Assembly: GCF_000423465.1 (NCBI RefSeq)
Contig: NZ_KE384020.1
Coordinates: 327,409 to 391,408 of the forward strand
Direction of reading: 5' to 3'
Source: Propionicicella superfundia DSM 22317
Lineage (GTDB): Bacteria > Actinomycetota > Actinomycetes > Propionibacteriales > Propionibacteriaceae
Length of the DNA stretch: 64,000 bases
Shown here: positions 21,476 through 32,093 of the stretch, in pieces
How positions within the stretch are numbered: the first letter of the stretch is position 1
How the letters are laid out: each line of letters begins with the position of its first letter
The notes under the pieces: generated by a model
What the model was told of the DNA's origin: nothing
Databases searched by the model: none
Seen by the model: only the letters and a program-made list of their open reading frames with translations
Made by a program: the position numbers and the translations under genes

Positions 21476-21547
21476 TCAGGTTCTGTGGTCGGGTCTGGTT
21501 CGGTCCTGTGGTCAGGTTCTGTGGTCCGGTCTGGTTCGGTCCTGTGG
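21476..21547. repeat. Tandem repeat, 2 x 36 bases
   Basis: Copies 21476-21511 and 21512-21547 differ at one base (G/C at position 16); a partial third copy may follow. Each unit contains two related half-units around GGTTCTGTGGTC and GGTTCGGTCCTGTGG. There is no spacer between copies, so this is not a CRISPR array. Confidence 0.9.
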
Positions 21548-21587
21548 TCCGGGGAACGGTGCCGTTCGCAACCACCCGCCTCGCAAG

Positions 21588-21695
21588 CTCGGCGGGGGCC
21601 AGTCCCGTCCACGCTCACGGCACCGACCTCCCGGACCACAGGACCACAGGTGCGGCTCGGCGGGGGCTGGTCCTGTCCGCGCTCGCGGCATCGAC
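21588..21695. repeat. Two imperfect 40-base direct repeats
   Basis: Copies 21588-21627 and 21656-21695 match at 34 of 40 positions, and all six differences are transitions. Both begin CTCGGCGGGGGC and end CGAC. The spacer contains CTCCCGGACCACAGG, which recurs at 21803-21817. Confidence 0.85.
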
Positions 21696-21752
21696 AGCCT
21701 CCCCAGCCTCCGCACGACCACCGACGAGACACCTAGCTAGACTGCCCGCAAC

Positions 21753-21796
21753 CGTTCACTTTTCGAGCGCCGAAAGCGTTCAGAGTTCGAGCGCCG
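21753..21796. repeat. Two 20-base direct repeats, 24-base period
   Basis: CGTTCA-N3-TTCGAGCGCCG occurs at 21753-21772 and 21777-21796. The four-base spacer is AAAG. This may be a protein-binding pair or part of the surrounding decayed repeats. Confidence 0.8.
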
Positions 21797-21896
21797 CCGA
21801 CACTCCCGGACCACAGGGCCACGGGACCCACTGTGCCGGTGCTGCGTGGTCGGCCCGCGCCGCTCGCTTGCTGCTCTCCGTGCCACAGGGTGCCGC

Positions 21897-22067
21897 GCTG
21901 ACCGCCAGGTTGTGAGGCATTCCGGCCCGGTGACCTGACCGGTGGGAGGTGGCCGCCACCTTGTGAGGCATACCACGCCGATCGGGGGCCGCATAGCCCG
22001 TGCAACCTGGCGGTCAGCCCGCGCCGCTGCGACGACCCGGCCTCGTAGGCCTCGCAACCTGGCGGTC
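21897..22067. repeat. Inverted-repeat cluster, MITE-like
   Basis: GACCGCCAGGTTGTGAGGC at 21900-21918 and its reverse complement with one mismatch at 22049-22067 border a 168-base segment like terminal inverted repeats. Inside are a degenerate direct copy (21951-21971) and another inverted copy (22003-22018), the latter pairing over 16 bases with 21897-21912. No target-site duplication is evident. Confidence 0.6.
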
Positions 22068-22224
22068 GGCGTGGACCGCGCCGTCGATCCGAGCGGTGGT
22101 GCGACCGGAGCGTGGACCGGCCGACTCACCTACCGCGGCGAGACGCGTGCTCGCGGTCGCGGGTCAGGACTCGGCGATCCGAAGCGTCCGGCGGCCGGAC
22201 GGAGCGCGTTCCGCGACGAACCGG

Positions 22225-23499
22225 TCAGGAGATCCGGTCGAGGATGAGAGGCCGTCGAGTCCCCGTGCCGCCGATCGTGATGGCCCGCCTGGCCGCCTCT
22301 TCGCCGCGGGCCATGCGGTCCGGCGTGTCGGTGTGCAGCGTGAGCAGCGGCTGCCCGGCGCGGACGGTGTCACCGACCGACACGTGCAGTTCCACGCCCG
22401 CGGCCGCCTGCACCGGATCCTCCTTGCGGGCGCGTCCGGCACCCAGACGCCAGGCGGCCAGGCCGACCTCCCAGGCGTCGATGCGGGTGATCGTCCCCTT
22501 CGACGTCGCGGTGAGCACCTGCTGGTGACGCGCCACAGGAAGCGGGGCCGCAGGATCGCCGCCCTGCGCGGCGATCATCCGCCGCCAGGCGTCCATCGCC
22601 CGGCCCGACGCCAGGACGTCGGCGGGATCGGCGTCGACACCCGCGGCCTGCACCATCTCGCGGGCCAGGGCGAGGGTGAGCTCGACGACGTCGGCGGGGC
22701 CGCCCCCCGCGAGCACCTCGACGGCTTCGCCGACCTCGAGCGCATTGCCGGCCGTGCGGCCGAGCGGGGTGTCCATGTCGGTGAGCAGCGCCACCGTGGT
22801 CACCCCGGCGGCGGTGCCGAGACGAACCATCGTCTCGGCGAGCCTGCGGGCCGACTCCTCCTCCTTCATGAACGCTCCCGAACCGGTCTTCACATCGAGG
22901 ACCAGGGCCCCGGTGCCCTCGGCGATCTTCTTGCCCATGATCGACGAGGCGATGAGCGGGATCGACTCGACCGTGCCCGTCACATCGCGCAGGGCGTACA
23001 GCTTCTTGTCGGCGGGCGCGAGCCCCGAGCCCGCCGCGCAGATCACCGCACCCACCGATTCGAGCTGGGCGTACATCTCGGCATTGGTGAGGGACGCCCG
23101 CCAGCCGGGGATCGACTCCAGTTTGTCCAGCGTGCCGCCGGTGTGGCCGAGGCCGCGACCGGAAAGCTGAGGGACGGCGACGCCGCACGCCGCGACGAGC
23201 GGTGCCAGCGGCAGGGTGATCTTGTCGCCGACCCCTCCGGTGGAGTGCTTGTCGGCGGTGGGCCGGCCGAGTCGCGAGAAGTCCAGTCGCTCGCCGGAGT
23301 CGATGATCGCCTGGGTCCACGCGGCCAGTTCCTCATCGGCCATGCCGGTGAAGAAGACGGCCATCGCGAGGGCCGACATCTGCTCGTCCGCGATCTCGCC
23401 GGTCGTGTACGCGGCGATGAGCCAGCGTGCCTGATCGGCGGTGAACCTGCCCCCGTCGCGTTTGAGGCGGATCAGCTCGACGGTGTCGTAGGCATGCAC
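22225..23499 (-). CDS. deoA: Thymidine/pyrimidine-nucleoside phosphorylase
   Basis: A 424-residue nucleoside phosphorylase II family enzyme. The phosphate-binding signature KHSTGGVGDK and SGRGLGHTGGTLDKLESIPG are intact, and the C-terminal PYNP domain (about 340-410, RKEDPVQAAAGVELHVSVGDTVRAGQPLLTLH) is present. It splits thymidine or related nucleosides to base and deoxyribose-1-phosphate for salvage. GTG 23499 is the start; CATACT (23511-23506 on the minus strand) ends six bases before it, again suggesting a leaderless mRNA. It diverges from the HAD gene. Confidence 0.93.
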   Translation of the reverse strand: MHAYDTVELIRLKRDGGRFTADQARWLIAAYTTGEIADEQMSALAMAVFFTGMADEELAAWTQAIIDSGERLDFSRLGRPTADKHSTGGVGDKITLPLAPLVAACGVAVPQLSGRGLGHTGGTLDKLESIPGWRASLTNAEMYAQLESVGAVICAAGSGLAPADKKLYALRDVTGTVESIPLIASSIMGKKIAEGTGALVLDVKTGSGAFMKEEESARRLAETMVRLGTAAGVTTVALLTDMDTPLGRTAGNALEVGEAVEVLAGGGPADVVELTLALAREMVQAAGVDADPADVLASGRAMDAWRRMIAAQGGDPAAPLPVARHQQVLTATSKGTITRIDAWEVGLAAWRLGAGRARKEDPVQAAAGVELHVSVGDTVRAGQPLLTLHTDTPDRMARGEEAARRAITIGGTGTRRPLILDRIS

Positions 23500-23548
23500 G
23501 TTCGGAGTATGTCATCGGCACGAGGAACTGACCAGCGCCTCCGCGCTT

Positions 23549-23554
23549 AGGCTT
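23549..23554 (+). promoter_or_regulatory. -10 of a likely leaderless HAD-gene transcript
   Basis: TAGGCT ends six bases before ATG 23561, and no Shine-Dalgarno sequence is present. Confidence 0.4.
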
Positions 23555-23560
23555 GGCACC

Positions 23561-24235
23561 ATGGGTACACCGCGCTGGCCGACCGTCGTCTTCGACCTCG
23601 ACGGGACGCTCCTGGACAGCGTGGACCTCATCATCGACTCCTACCAGCACACCTTCCGCGAGATCCTCGGGCATCCGTGGGACGACGTGACGGAGGTCCG
23701 GAGCTGGATCGGAACAGGGCTGCGGATCGTCTTCGGCCGTATCCTCCCCGGGCGCGCCGACGAGATGGTCGACGTGTACACACGCTGGAACATCGCCAAC
23801 ACCGCTCGGTATGTGCGGGCCTACCCGGGAATCCTCGGAATGCTCGCCGACCTGTCCGCGGCCGGGGTCCGCACCGGAGTGGCGACGTCCAAGAGGCGAC
23901 CGGCCGCCGAGTTGGGCATGGCCTGCGCCGGTCTGGCCGAGCGCGTCCCGTTGCTCGTCACCGGCGACGACGTGACGTCCTTCAAACCCGAGCCCGAGCC
24001 GCTGTGGAAGGCGGTGGCGGCCCTCGGCGGCGACACCGCCGCCGCCGCATATGTGGGGGACGCCGTGGTGGACGTCCGCGCGGCGCGCAACGCCGGGATG
24101 GCTGCGGTCGCGGTGGCCTGGGGCGCCGGTGAGGACGCCGACCTCGCCGCCGAGCACCCGGGGCACGTGGTCGCGACAGCGACCGACCTGACGGCGCTCG
24201 TGCTGGGTCCGCGCGGCTCCGCTGCGGAGGCCTAG
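23561..24235 (+). CDS. HAD-family phosphatase (phosphoglycolate phosphatase/PpaX-like)
   Basis: A 224-residue HAD hydrolase with motif I VVFDLDGTLLDS, motif II VATSKR, motif III lysine in TSFKPEPEPLW and motif IV YVGDAVVDVRAA. A small alpha-helical cap lies between motifs I and II. Overall it resembles Gph/PpaX enzymes acting on small phosphate esters, but the substrate is not determined by sequence. It is transcribed divergently from deoA and lies upstream of the glycine riboswitch. Confidence 0.85.
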   Translation: MGTPRWPTVVFDLDGTLLDSVDLIIDSYQHTFREILGHPWDDVTEVRSWIGTGLRIVFGRILPGRADEMVDVYTRWNIANTARYVRAYPGILGMLADLSAAGVRTGVATSKRRPAAELGMACAGLAERVPLLVTGDDVTSFKPEPEPLWKAVAALGGDTAAAAYVGDAVVDVRAARNAGMAAVAVAWGAGEDADLAAEHPGHVVATATDLTALVLGPRGSAAEA

Positions 24236-24339
24236 CCACGTCCGCAGGCGCGGTGCGCTCGTGCCCGCGGCACGCCGATGCGGACAGCGGGGCCTCGCCG
24301 CGCGTACGATGGGGCCCACAATCGAACATCGGGCCACAC

Positions 24340-24535
24340 GCCATGCGGGAGAGCCGGTACACCGAACCGGCACCGACGGAGCAAGCCTCCCCGCCAAACT
24401 CTCAGGTCACCACACCGCACCGGCCAGGCCGCTCTGGAAAGCAGTCGGTGCGACCGGCTCGCCCACGGTGAAAGCGAGGCCCGCACGAGGGCGGCGTGAA
24501 TCTCTCAGGCACCGATGACAGAGGGGGAGAGACCG
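24340..24535 (+). promoter_or_regulatory. Tandem glycine riboswitch
   Basis: Aptamer 1 (about 24343-24415) shows GGGAGAG, CCGACGGAGCAA, CCCCGCCAAACTCTCAGG. Aptamer 2 (about 24425-24535) shows CACGGTGAAAGCGAGGCCC, GAATCTCTCAGGCACCGATGACAGAGGGG. These are the conserved glycine-aptamer core strings in tandem order. It precedes gcvT and should turn on the glycine cleavage operon when glycine is high. A weak promoter (TACGAT, 24305-24310) lies upstream. Confidence 0.93.
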
Positions 24536-24577
24536 CACCGAACGCACCTTGCGTGCGCACGAAAGAAGGACTCTCTG

Positions 24578-25744
24578 ATGGCGACCGTCACCTCTGCCGA
24601 CGATGGGACACCGGCCCTGTCCCGCACCCCGCTGTACGACGAGCACGTCGCTCTGGGCGCCACGATGGTGCCCTTCGCGGGGTGGTCGATGCCCGTGAAG
24701 TACACCTCCGATCTGGTCGAGCACCATGCCGTCCGGAGGGCGGCCGGGCTGTTCGACATCTCGCACATGGCCGAGATCGACGTCACCGGACCCGACGCGG
24801 CCGCCTTCTGCGATCGTGCGCTGGCGGGGCGGCTGAGCGCCCTGGCGCCGCTGCAGTCGAAATACACGATGATCCTCGCCGAGGCCGGAGGGATCATCGA
24901 CGACCTCATCGTCACGGCGGTCCCCGATGCGGCCGGGCCGCATTTCGCCATCGTCGCGAATGCGTCCAACCGGGCGCCGGTCGTCGCGGCTCTGGCCGAG
25001 CGCGCGACGGCCTTCGACGGTGACGTGGAGGTGCGTGACGCGTCCGACGAGTATGCGCTCATCGCCGTGCAGGGCCCGCGGGCGCGAGACGTCCTCGAGG
25101 CGATGCCGGCCCTGACCGTCGAGTCCGGCGCGCCGGAGTTCGGCGACACGAAGTACTACCGCAACACCCTCGCCCGCTTCGGGGACGTGCCGGTCCGCGT
25201 CGCACGCTCCGGATACACGGGCGAGGACGGCTTCGAACTCCTCGTCCCCGCCGGCGCCGCAGTCGAGCTGTGGAGGACGCTGCGGGCGACGGGCGCACCG
25301 CACGGCCTCGTGCCCGCGGGCCTGGCCGCGCGCGACACTCTGCGGCTGGAGGCGGGGATGCCGCTGTACGGTCACGAGCTCAGCCTGGACGTCCTCCCCG
25401 CCCAGGCCGGGCTCGGCCGGGTCGTCGCGATCGACAAGGACGATTTCGTGGGCAGGGATGCCGTCCTCGCCGGTCCTGCCGCCGGCGCTCCCGTCCTCGT
25501 CGGTCTCGCCGCCGAGGGTCGCCGCGCCGGACGGGCCGGCTACGCCGTGCTGGACGCCACCGGCCGGCCGGTCGGCGAGATCACGTCCGGCGTGCTGTCG
25601 CCGACACTCGGACACCCCGTCGCGATGGCCTACGTGAGCCCCGCCGTCGCCGAGCCCGGAACGGTCCTCGCGTTCGACGTGCGGGGCACCGCGATCCCCG
25701 CCACCGTGACCACTCTGCCCTTCTACCGGCGCCCACGCGCCTGA
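24578..25744 (+). CDS. gcvT: Glycine cleavage system T protein (aminomethyltransferase)
   Basis: A 388-residue GcvT-family protein: [41 protein letters not shown] and DLIVTAV typical of T protein; the C-terminal barrel domain follows. It transfers the methylene group from the H-protein lipoyl arm to tetrahydrofolate, releasing ammonia. ATG 24578 has GAAGGA upstream; an earlier in-frame start would lie inside the riboswitch. It heads gcvT-gcvH-gcvP; the L protein (lpd) is not in the window. Confidence 0.96.
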   Translation: MATVTSADDGTPALSRTPLYDEHVALGATMVPFAGWSMPVKYTSDLVEHHAVRRAAGLFDISHMAEIDVTGPDAAAFCDRALAGRLSALAPLQSKYTMILAEAGGIIDDLIVTAVPDAAGPHFAIVANASNRAPVVAALAERATAFDGDVEVRDASDEYALIAVQGPRARDVLEAMPALTVESGAPEFGDTKYYRNTLARFGDVPVRVARSGYTGEDGFELLVPAGAAVELWRTLRATGAPHGLVPAGLAARDTLRLEAGMPLYGHELSLDVLPAQAGLGRVVAIDKDDFVGRDAVLAGPAAGAPVLVGLAAEGRRAGRAGYAVLDATGRPVGEITSGVLSPTLGHPVAMAYVSPAVAEPGTVLAFDVRGTAIPATVTTLPFYRRPRA

Positions 25745-25777
25745 CCGATCGATCCGCCCGATGCACAGGAGGAAACC

Positions 25778-26148
25778 GTGACCGACATTCCCGAGGACCT
25801 GAGCTACACCGACCAGCACGAATGGGTGCGCATCGACGGGGAGACCGCCACCGTCGGCATCACCGAGTACGCCGTGACCCAGTTGGGCGACGTCGTCTAC
25901 GTGGAACTTCCCGAGATCGGCACGGCGCTGGCCGCCGGCGACGTGATCGGCGAGATCGAGTCGACGAAGTCCGTGAGCGAGATCTACGCTCCGCTGGCCG
26001 GCACGGTCGAGCATGTCAACTCCGAGCTGACCGATGCGCCCGAACTGGTCAACGCCGAGCCGTACGGCAGGGGCTGGATCGTCAAGCTGGCAGCGACCGG
26101 GTCCGAAGGGCTGCTGTCCCCGGCCGAGTACGCGGAGCTGGTGGCCGA

Positions 26149-26152
<4 letters not shown>
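25778..26152 (+). CDS. gcvH: Glycine cleavage system H protein
   Basis: A 124-residue lipoyl carrier with the lipoylation site Lys64 in [15 protein letters not shown] and the N-terminal [12 protein letters not shown]. It shuttles the aminomethyl group between P, T and L proteins. GTG 25778 follows AGGAGGAAA. Its stop overlaps the gcvP start by four bases, so both are coupled. Confidence 0.96.
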
Positions 26153-28953
<2,801 letters not shown>

Positions 28954-28971
28954 CGCCGCGTGCGTTGCGTG

Positions 28972-29002
28972 GGGGTTCGTGCCGGTGACCGGCACGAACC
29001 CC
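28972..29002. terminator. Perfect 14-bp hairpin after gcvP
   Basis: GGGGTTCGTGCCGG and CCGGCACGAACCCC flank a TGA loop. There is no T-run, but the stem is strong and located 18 bases after the gcvP stop. Confidence 0.7.
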
Positions 29003-29126
29003 TCATGCTGTGGGGACCGGCGAGGCCGATGGCGACTGCTCGATCGGGATGTGCTGGAATCGGACAGTGTGGCGTGGCTCCGGAGAGCCGGACGGTGCGC
29101 CGAGCGAGGGAGAGGACGGGCAACAG

Positions 29127-29933
29127 ATGAGGGTGGCGCGATATGCGGCGGCGGGAGCGGATCCCGCGTTCGGGCTGGTCGAGCTGGCGGATGACCACGG
29201 CGAGCATCCCGACACGATCGCTCGGCTGACCGGCGACCCGCTGGCCGGGCCGGTCGAGCTCACCGGCGAGCGGGTGCTGCTGTCGGACGTGCGGCTGGTC
29301 GCGCCCGTTCTGCCGCGCAGCAAGATCATCGGCGTCGGGAAGAACTACGCCGATCACATCGCGGAGATGAGGACGCCGGCGCCGGAGGGCATCCTGACGT
29401 TCTTCAAGCCGAACACGTCGGTGATCGGCCCCGAGGACGCCATCGTGCATCCGGCCGCGAGCTCGGAGGTGTCCTACGAGGGGGAGCTCGCCGTCGTGAT
29501 CGGCCGGATCTGCAAGCAGGTGCCGATCGAGCGGGTGCGCGAGGTGATCTTCGGGTACACCGTCGCCAACGACGTGACCGCGCGCGACTGGCAGCGCGGC
29601 GACGGGCAGTGGACTCGCGCGAAGGGCGCCGACACGTTCTGTCCGCTCGGTCCGTGGATCGCCACCCACCTGACCATCGAGGAGGCGTCCGACCTCGCCC
29701 TCACGACCACCGTGGACGGGAGCCTGCGGCAGGACGGGGTGACGTCCCGGATGATCCACGGAATCGCGGAGCTCGTCGCCTTCTGCAGTTCGTTCGCGAC
29801 GCTGCTGCCGGGCGACGTGATCCTCACCGGCACGCCGGCCGGGGTCGGGACGGTCACACCGGGGCAGCGGGTGGAGGTCACCATCGACCGGATCGGGTCG
29901 CTGTCGAACCCTGTCATCGCCGAGGAGGGCTAG
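29127..29933 (+). CDS. Fumarylacetoacetate hydrolase-family protein
   Basis: A 268-residue FAH-fold protein. The core FAH motifs are present: IIGVGKNYADHIAEM, SEVSYEGELAVVIGR (metal-binding Glu pair), GYTVANDVTARDWQR and LTGTPAGVG. Family members hydrolyse or decarboxylate acylpyruvates and oxaloacetate; the substrate here is open. An earlier in-frame start exists, but ATG 29127 with GAGAGGA upstream gives the usual family N-terminus. It overlaps the CPBP gene by one base. Confidence 0.88.
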   Translation: MRVARYAAAGADPAFGLVELADDHGEHPDTIARLTGDPLAGPVELTGERVLLSDVRLVAPVLPRSKIIGVGKNYADHIAEMRTPAPEGILTFFKPNTSVIGPEDAIVHPAASSEVSYEGELAVVIGRICKQVPIERVREVIFGYTVANDVTARDWQRGDGQWTRAKGADTFCPLGPWIATHLTIEEASDLALTTTVDGSLRQDGVTSRMIHGIAELVAFCSSFATLLPGDVILTGTPAGVGTVTPGQRVEVTIDRIGSLSNPVIAEEG

Positions 29934-30859
29934 TGGCGGGGTTCGCGGGCCTGCAGCAGGCCCCGCCGGGCGTCGGCTATCACCGTGTGCTGGCCGGTCC
30001 GCAGTCGACCGTCGTGCGCTCGATGACGGGCGTCCTGGCGGCGATCGTGGTGTTCGTCGTGCTCGTCCCGCTCGCGACGCAGGGATTCATCTGGATCGCG
30101 TGGCTGCTGGCGGGGTCGCCCGGCGACTTCACGTCCTTCTACACGGCCGGGACGGCGTTCGAGACGCCCGGCGGGATGACCGGCGTTCACCTCGGCATCG
30201 CCCTGCTGGCCGTGATCGCGGCACTGTCGGTGGCCCTGGTCCACCAGACGTCGCCGCGGTGGCTGATCTCGGTCGAGCCCGGGGTGCGCTGGCGGTACCT
30301 GCTGATCGTGACCGTCGTGGCGATCATCGTCCTCAACGGCGTGTTGTGGCTCTCGCGCTGGAACCAGCCGTGGGATCCCCACAGCCGGCCGGACATGTGG
30401 GCGTTCCTCGTCGTCATCGTCCTCACCTCGCCGCTGCAGGCGCTGGGGGAGGAGGTCTTCTTCCGCGGCTACCTGCTGCAGGCGTTCGGGTCGCTCGTAC
30501 GGACGCCCTGGTTCGCGATCACGACCTCGGCGCTGGTGTTCGCTCTCTTCCATGGGACGCAGAATCTGCCGCTGTTTCTCGACCGGTTCGCGTTCGGCAT
30601 GCTGGCGGGGGTCCTCACCGTGGCCACGGGAGGACTGGAGGCTGCGGTCGCGGCGCACGTCGTGAACAACCTGTTCGCCTTCGGGTACGCGGCCGTGGAG
30701 TCCTCCGTCGCGCAGGTGAAGGCCGTCCAGCAGATCGGCTGGGTGGACGCCGCGTTCGACGTCGGAGGGTTCGCCGTGTACGCCCTCGTGGCTCTGGTGA
30801 TCGCCCGTCGGCTCACGGTGTCGACGCGGACACCGTCCGCCGCGGCGCGGCCGGTTTGA
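29933..30859 (+). CDS. CPBP-family intramembrane protease (Abi/CAAX-like)
   Basis: A 308-residue polytopic membrane protein with about eight helices. The catalytic motifs of the CPBP family are visible: GEEVFFRGYLLQ (EExxxR, about residue 180), FALFHGTQ (second motif with His) and HVVNNLFAF (HxxxN-type). These glutamic proteases work in the membrane; substrates are unknown. GTG 29933 overlaps the upstream stop codon by one base, so it is co-translated with the FAH gene. Confidence 0.87.
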   Translation: MAGFAGLQQAPPGVGYHRVLAGPQSTVVRSMTGVLAAIVVFVVLVPLATQGFIWIAWLLAGSPGDFTSFYTAGTAFETPGGMTGVHLGIALLAVIAALSVALVHQTSPRWLISVEPGVRWRYLLIVTVVAIIVLNGVLWLSRWNQPWDPHSRPDMWAFLVVIVLTSPLQALGEEVFFRGYLLQAFGSLVRTPWFAITTSALVFALFHGTQNLPLFLDRFAFGMLAGVLTVATGGLEAAVAAHVVNNLFAFGYAAVESSVAQVKAVQQIGWVDAAFDVGGFAVYALVALVIARRLTVSTRTPSAAARPV

Positions 30860-30968
30860 GGGTGGGCGGTCGGTTCCGGTAGTGTTGTCTCTCGCTGGTC
30901 ACGAGCCAGTGCGTGAGGGCTGGAGTCGATTCGCGCGACCCGCGGAGCGGCTGACGTTCTCACGATCT

Positions 30969-31040
30969 TGGGGTATGGGGTAATTGGCAGCCCGACGGAT
31001 TCTGGCTCCGTTAGTTCAGGTTCGAGTCCTGGTACCCCAG
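30969..31040 (+). tRNA. tRNA-Gln (CTG)
   Basis: A 72-base cloverleaf: acceptor TGGGGTA/TACCCCA with discriminator G, anticodon stem ACGGA/TCCGT around the loop TTCTGGC with anticodon CTG, and T arm CAGGTTCGAGTCCTG. CCA is not encoded. Confidence 0.95.
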
Positions 31041-31104
31041 CGGCCGAAGGGATACCGGTTCGCTGGAAGGCTCAGCGTGGGGTAGGCTCTTGGGCTGGCT
31101 AGGA

Positions 31105-31177
31105 GGCCCCGTTGTGTAGCGGCCTAGCACGCCGCCCTCTCAAGGCGGTAGCGCGGGTTCGAATCCCGTCGGGGCTG
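31105..31177 (+). tRNA. tRNA-Glu (CTC)
   Basis: A 73-base cloverleaf: acceptor GGCCCCG/CGGGGCT (first pair G-T), anticodon stem CCGCC/GGCGG with loop CTCTCAA and anticodon CTC, and T arm GCGGGTTCGAATCCCGT. CCA is not encoded. It is followed by a strong terminator and an AT-richer stretch. Confidence 0.95.
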
Positions 31178-31202
31178 CAAAGGACATCCTCGGATGTCGC
31201 GG

Positions 31203-31243
31203 ATGCCCGGATCCACACCTGGTGGATCCGGGCATCTTTTTCG
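31203..31243 (+). terminator. Intrinsic terminator after tRNA-Glu
   Basis: ATGCCCGGATCCAC (31203-31216) and GTGGATCCGGGCAT (31222-31235) form a perfect 14-bp stem with loop ACCTG, followed by CTTTTTC. This is the best classical terminator in the window. Confidence 0.93.
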
Positions 31244-31474
31244 TTTGTGGATTATTACTCTTCGGGAAACCAAGTGACCGCTCTGTGACCAGGGCATTGC
31301 TATTACATTGATCTTGACTCTCCAGTAGGTTGTGAATGGCCTTGTCAGGAGAATGAATGACACGTATTTGGTCCATCCGGTCTTTAAACGACAATGGAAT
31401 CCAGTAAGCTACCCGATATCAGGGTTTGAGGGGCAATGCCGCCCTCCGTCACGTTATTAATTAGGAGTGAATAC
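31244..31474. other. AT-richer intergenic stretch before SipW-type operon
   Basis: No gene is seen. Base composition is clearly lower in GC than the rest of the window. It contains TTGACT near 31314 and ATTAATTAGGAG just before the first operon gene. It probably holds the operon promoter; no convincing -35/-10 pair can be fixed. Position beside tRNA-Glu is compatible with acquired DNA. Confidence 0.5.
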
Positions 31475-32020
31475 GTGTATAAAATCACCCGAGAGGCGCA
31501 TCGGGGGCGCCGCTCGCTGGTCATCCGTTCGTCGCTGGCCGCCCTTGCTTTTCTGGGCATCGGCCTCGGCGTCACCACGGCGGTCTGGACCGACGACGTC
31601 TGGTTCAGCTCCGGCGTGACGACGAAGACGTTCAATCTGCAGGGGTCGGCGACCAGCGCGACGGCAGGCTTCGAGGAGAGCGGCACCGAGGGTTCGATCT
31701 CCCTCGCGATCCCAACCGGCGTGTGGGCCGGGATGGAGCCCGGCGACTCCGTCACCACCTCGGTGTGGCTCAAGAACGCCGGCACGGCGCCGGCTGTGAT
31801 GACGACTCCCGTCTTCACGCTCAACAATGCGTCGAACGGACTGACGATCACCGGCACGGGCACGGGGCTCAGCGTGACGGCGAGCGGCATCGACACGGGT
31901 GACGTCCTGAATGCCGGGGCTGTGCGGAAGGTCGACGTCACGATCACCGCAGGCGGCGACCTCGTCCAGGGCGCGAGCGGAACGCTGCGCATGCAGATTC
32001 ACGGAGAAAGCCAGGCCTGA
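31475..32020 (+). CDS. SipW-dependent-type exported protein (TasA/CalY-like)
   Basis: A 181-residue protein from GTG 31475 (AGGAG eight bases upstream). A basic N-region (KITREAHRGRRSLVIRS) and hydrophobic core (20-36) are followed by TAVWTDDVW and a beta-rich, Thr/Gly-rich secreted domain without cysteines. The pattern hydrophobic core then W/F-[ST]-D is that of alternate signal peptides cleaved by SipW-type signal peptidases. The mature part (TSVWLKNAGTAPAVM, TNNASNG-like turns) resembles TasA-type fibre or surface proteins. A matching peptidase gene follows, so I infer it is the substrate. An ATG 39 bases earlier is less well placed. Confidence 0.7.
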   Translation: MYKITREAHRGRRSLVIRSSLAALAFLGIGLGVTTAVWTDDVWFSSGVTTKTFNLQGSATSATAGFEESGTEGSISLAIPTGVWAGMEPGDSVTTSVWLKNAGTAPAVMTTPVFTLNNASNGLTITGTGTGLSVTASGIDTGDVLNAGAVRKVDVTITAGGDLVQGASGTLRMQIHGESQA

Positions 32021-32093
32021 TCCGTCCGGCGGGTCTCCCGAATGGCGATCCTCGCCTCCGGGTTTCCCGCCGCGGGTCGGCTTTCCGACGGCT

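Larger units (their letters stand above)
21420..22224. other. Gene-free, repeat-rich interval (805 bases)
   Basis: No credible coding frame is seen on either strand. The interval holds four families of short repeats: a 36-base tandem duplication, a 40-base divergent duplication, a 20-base pair with 24-base period, and a 21-base motif present four times in mixed orientation. CCTGTGGTCC and its reverse complement recur through the first half. It could be a decayed mobile element, a recombination product or an undescribed non-coding locus. Confidence 0.6.

Noticed and set aside
21476-21547. CRISPR array
   Set aside because: The 36-base copies are directly adjacent with no spacers, only about two copies exist, and no cas gene is near.
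22000-23550. Plus-strand long frame covering the repeat island and deoA
   Set aside because: It runs antisense through deoA and has the composition of a shadow frame.
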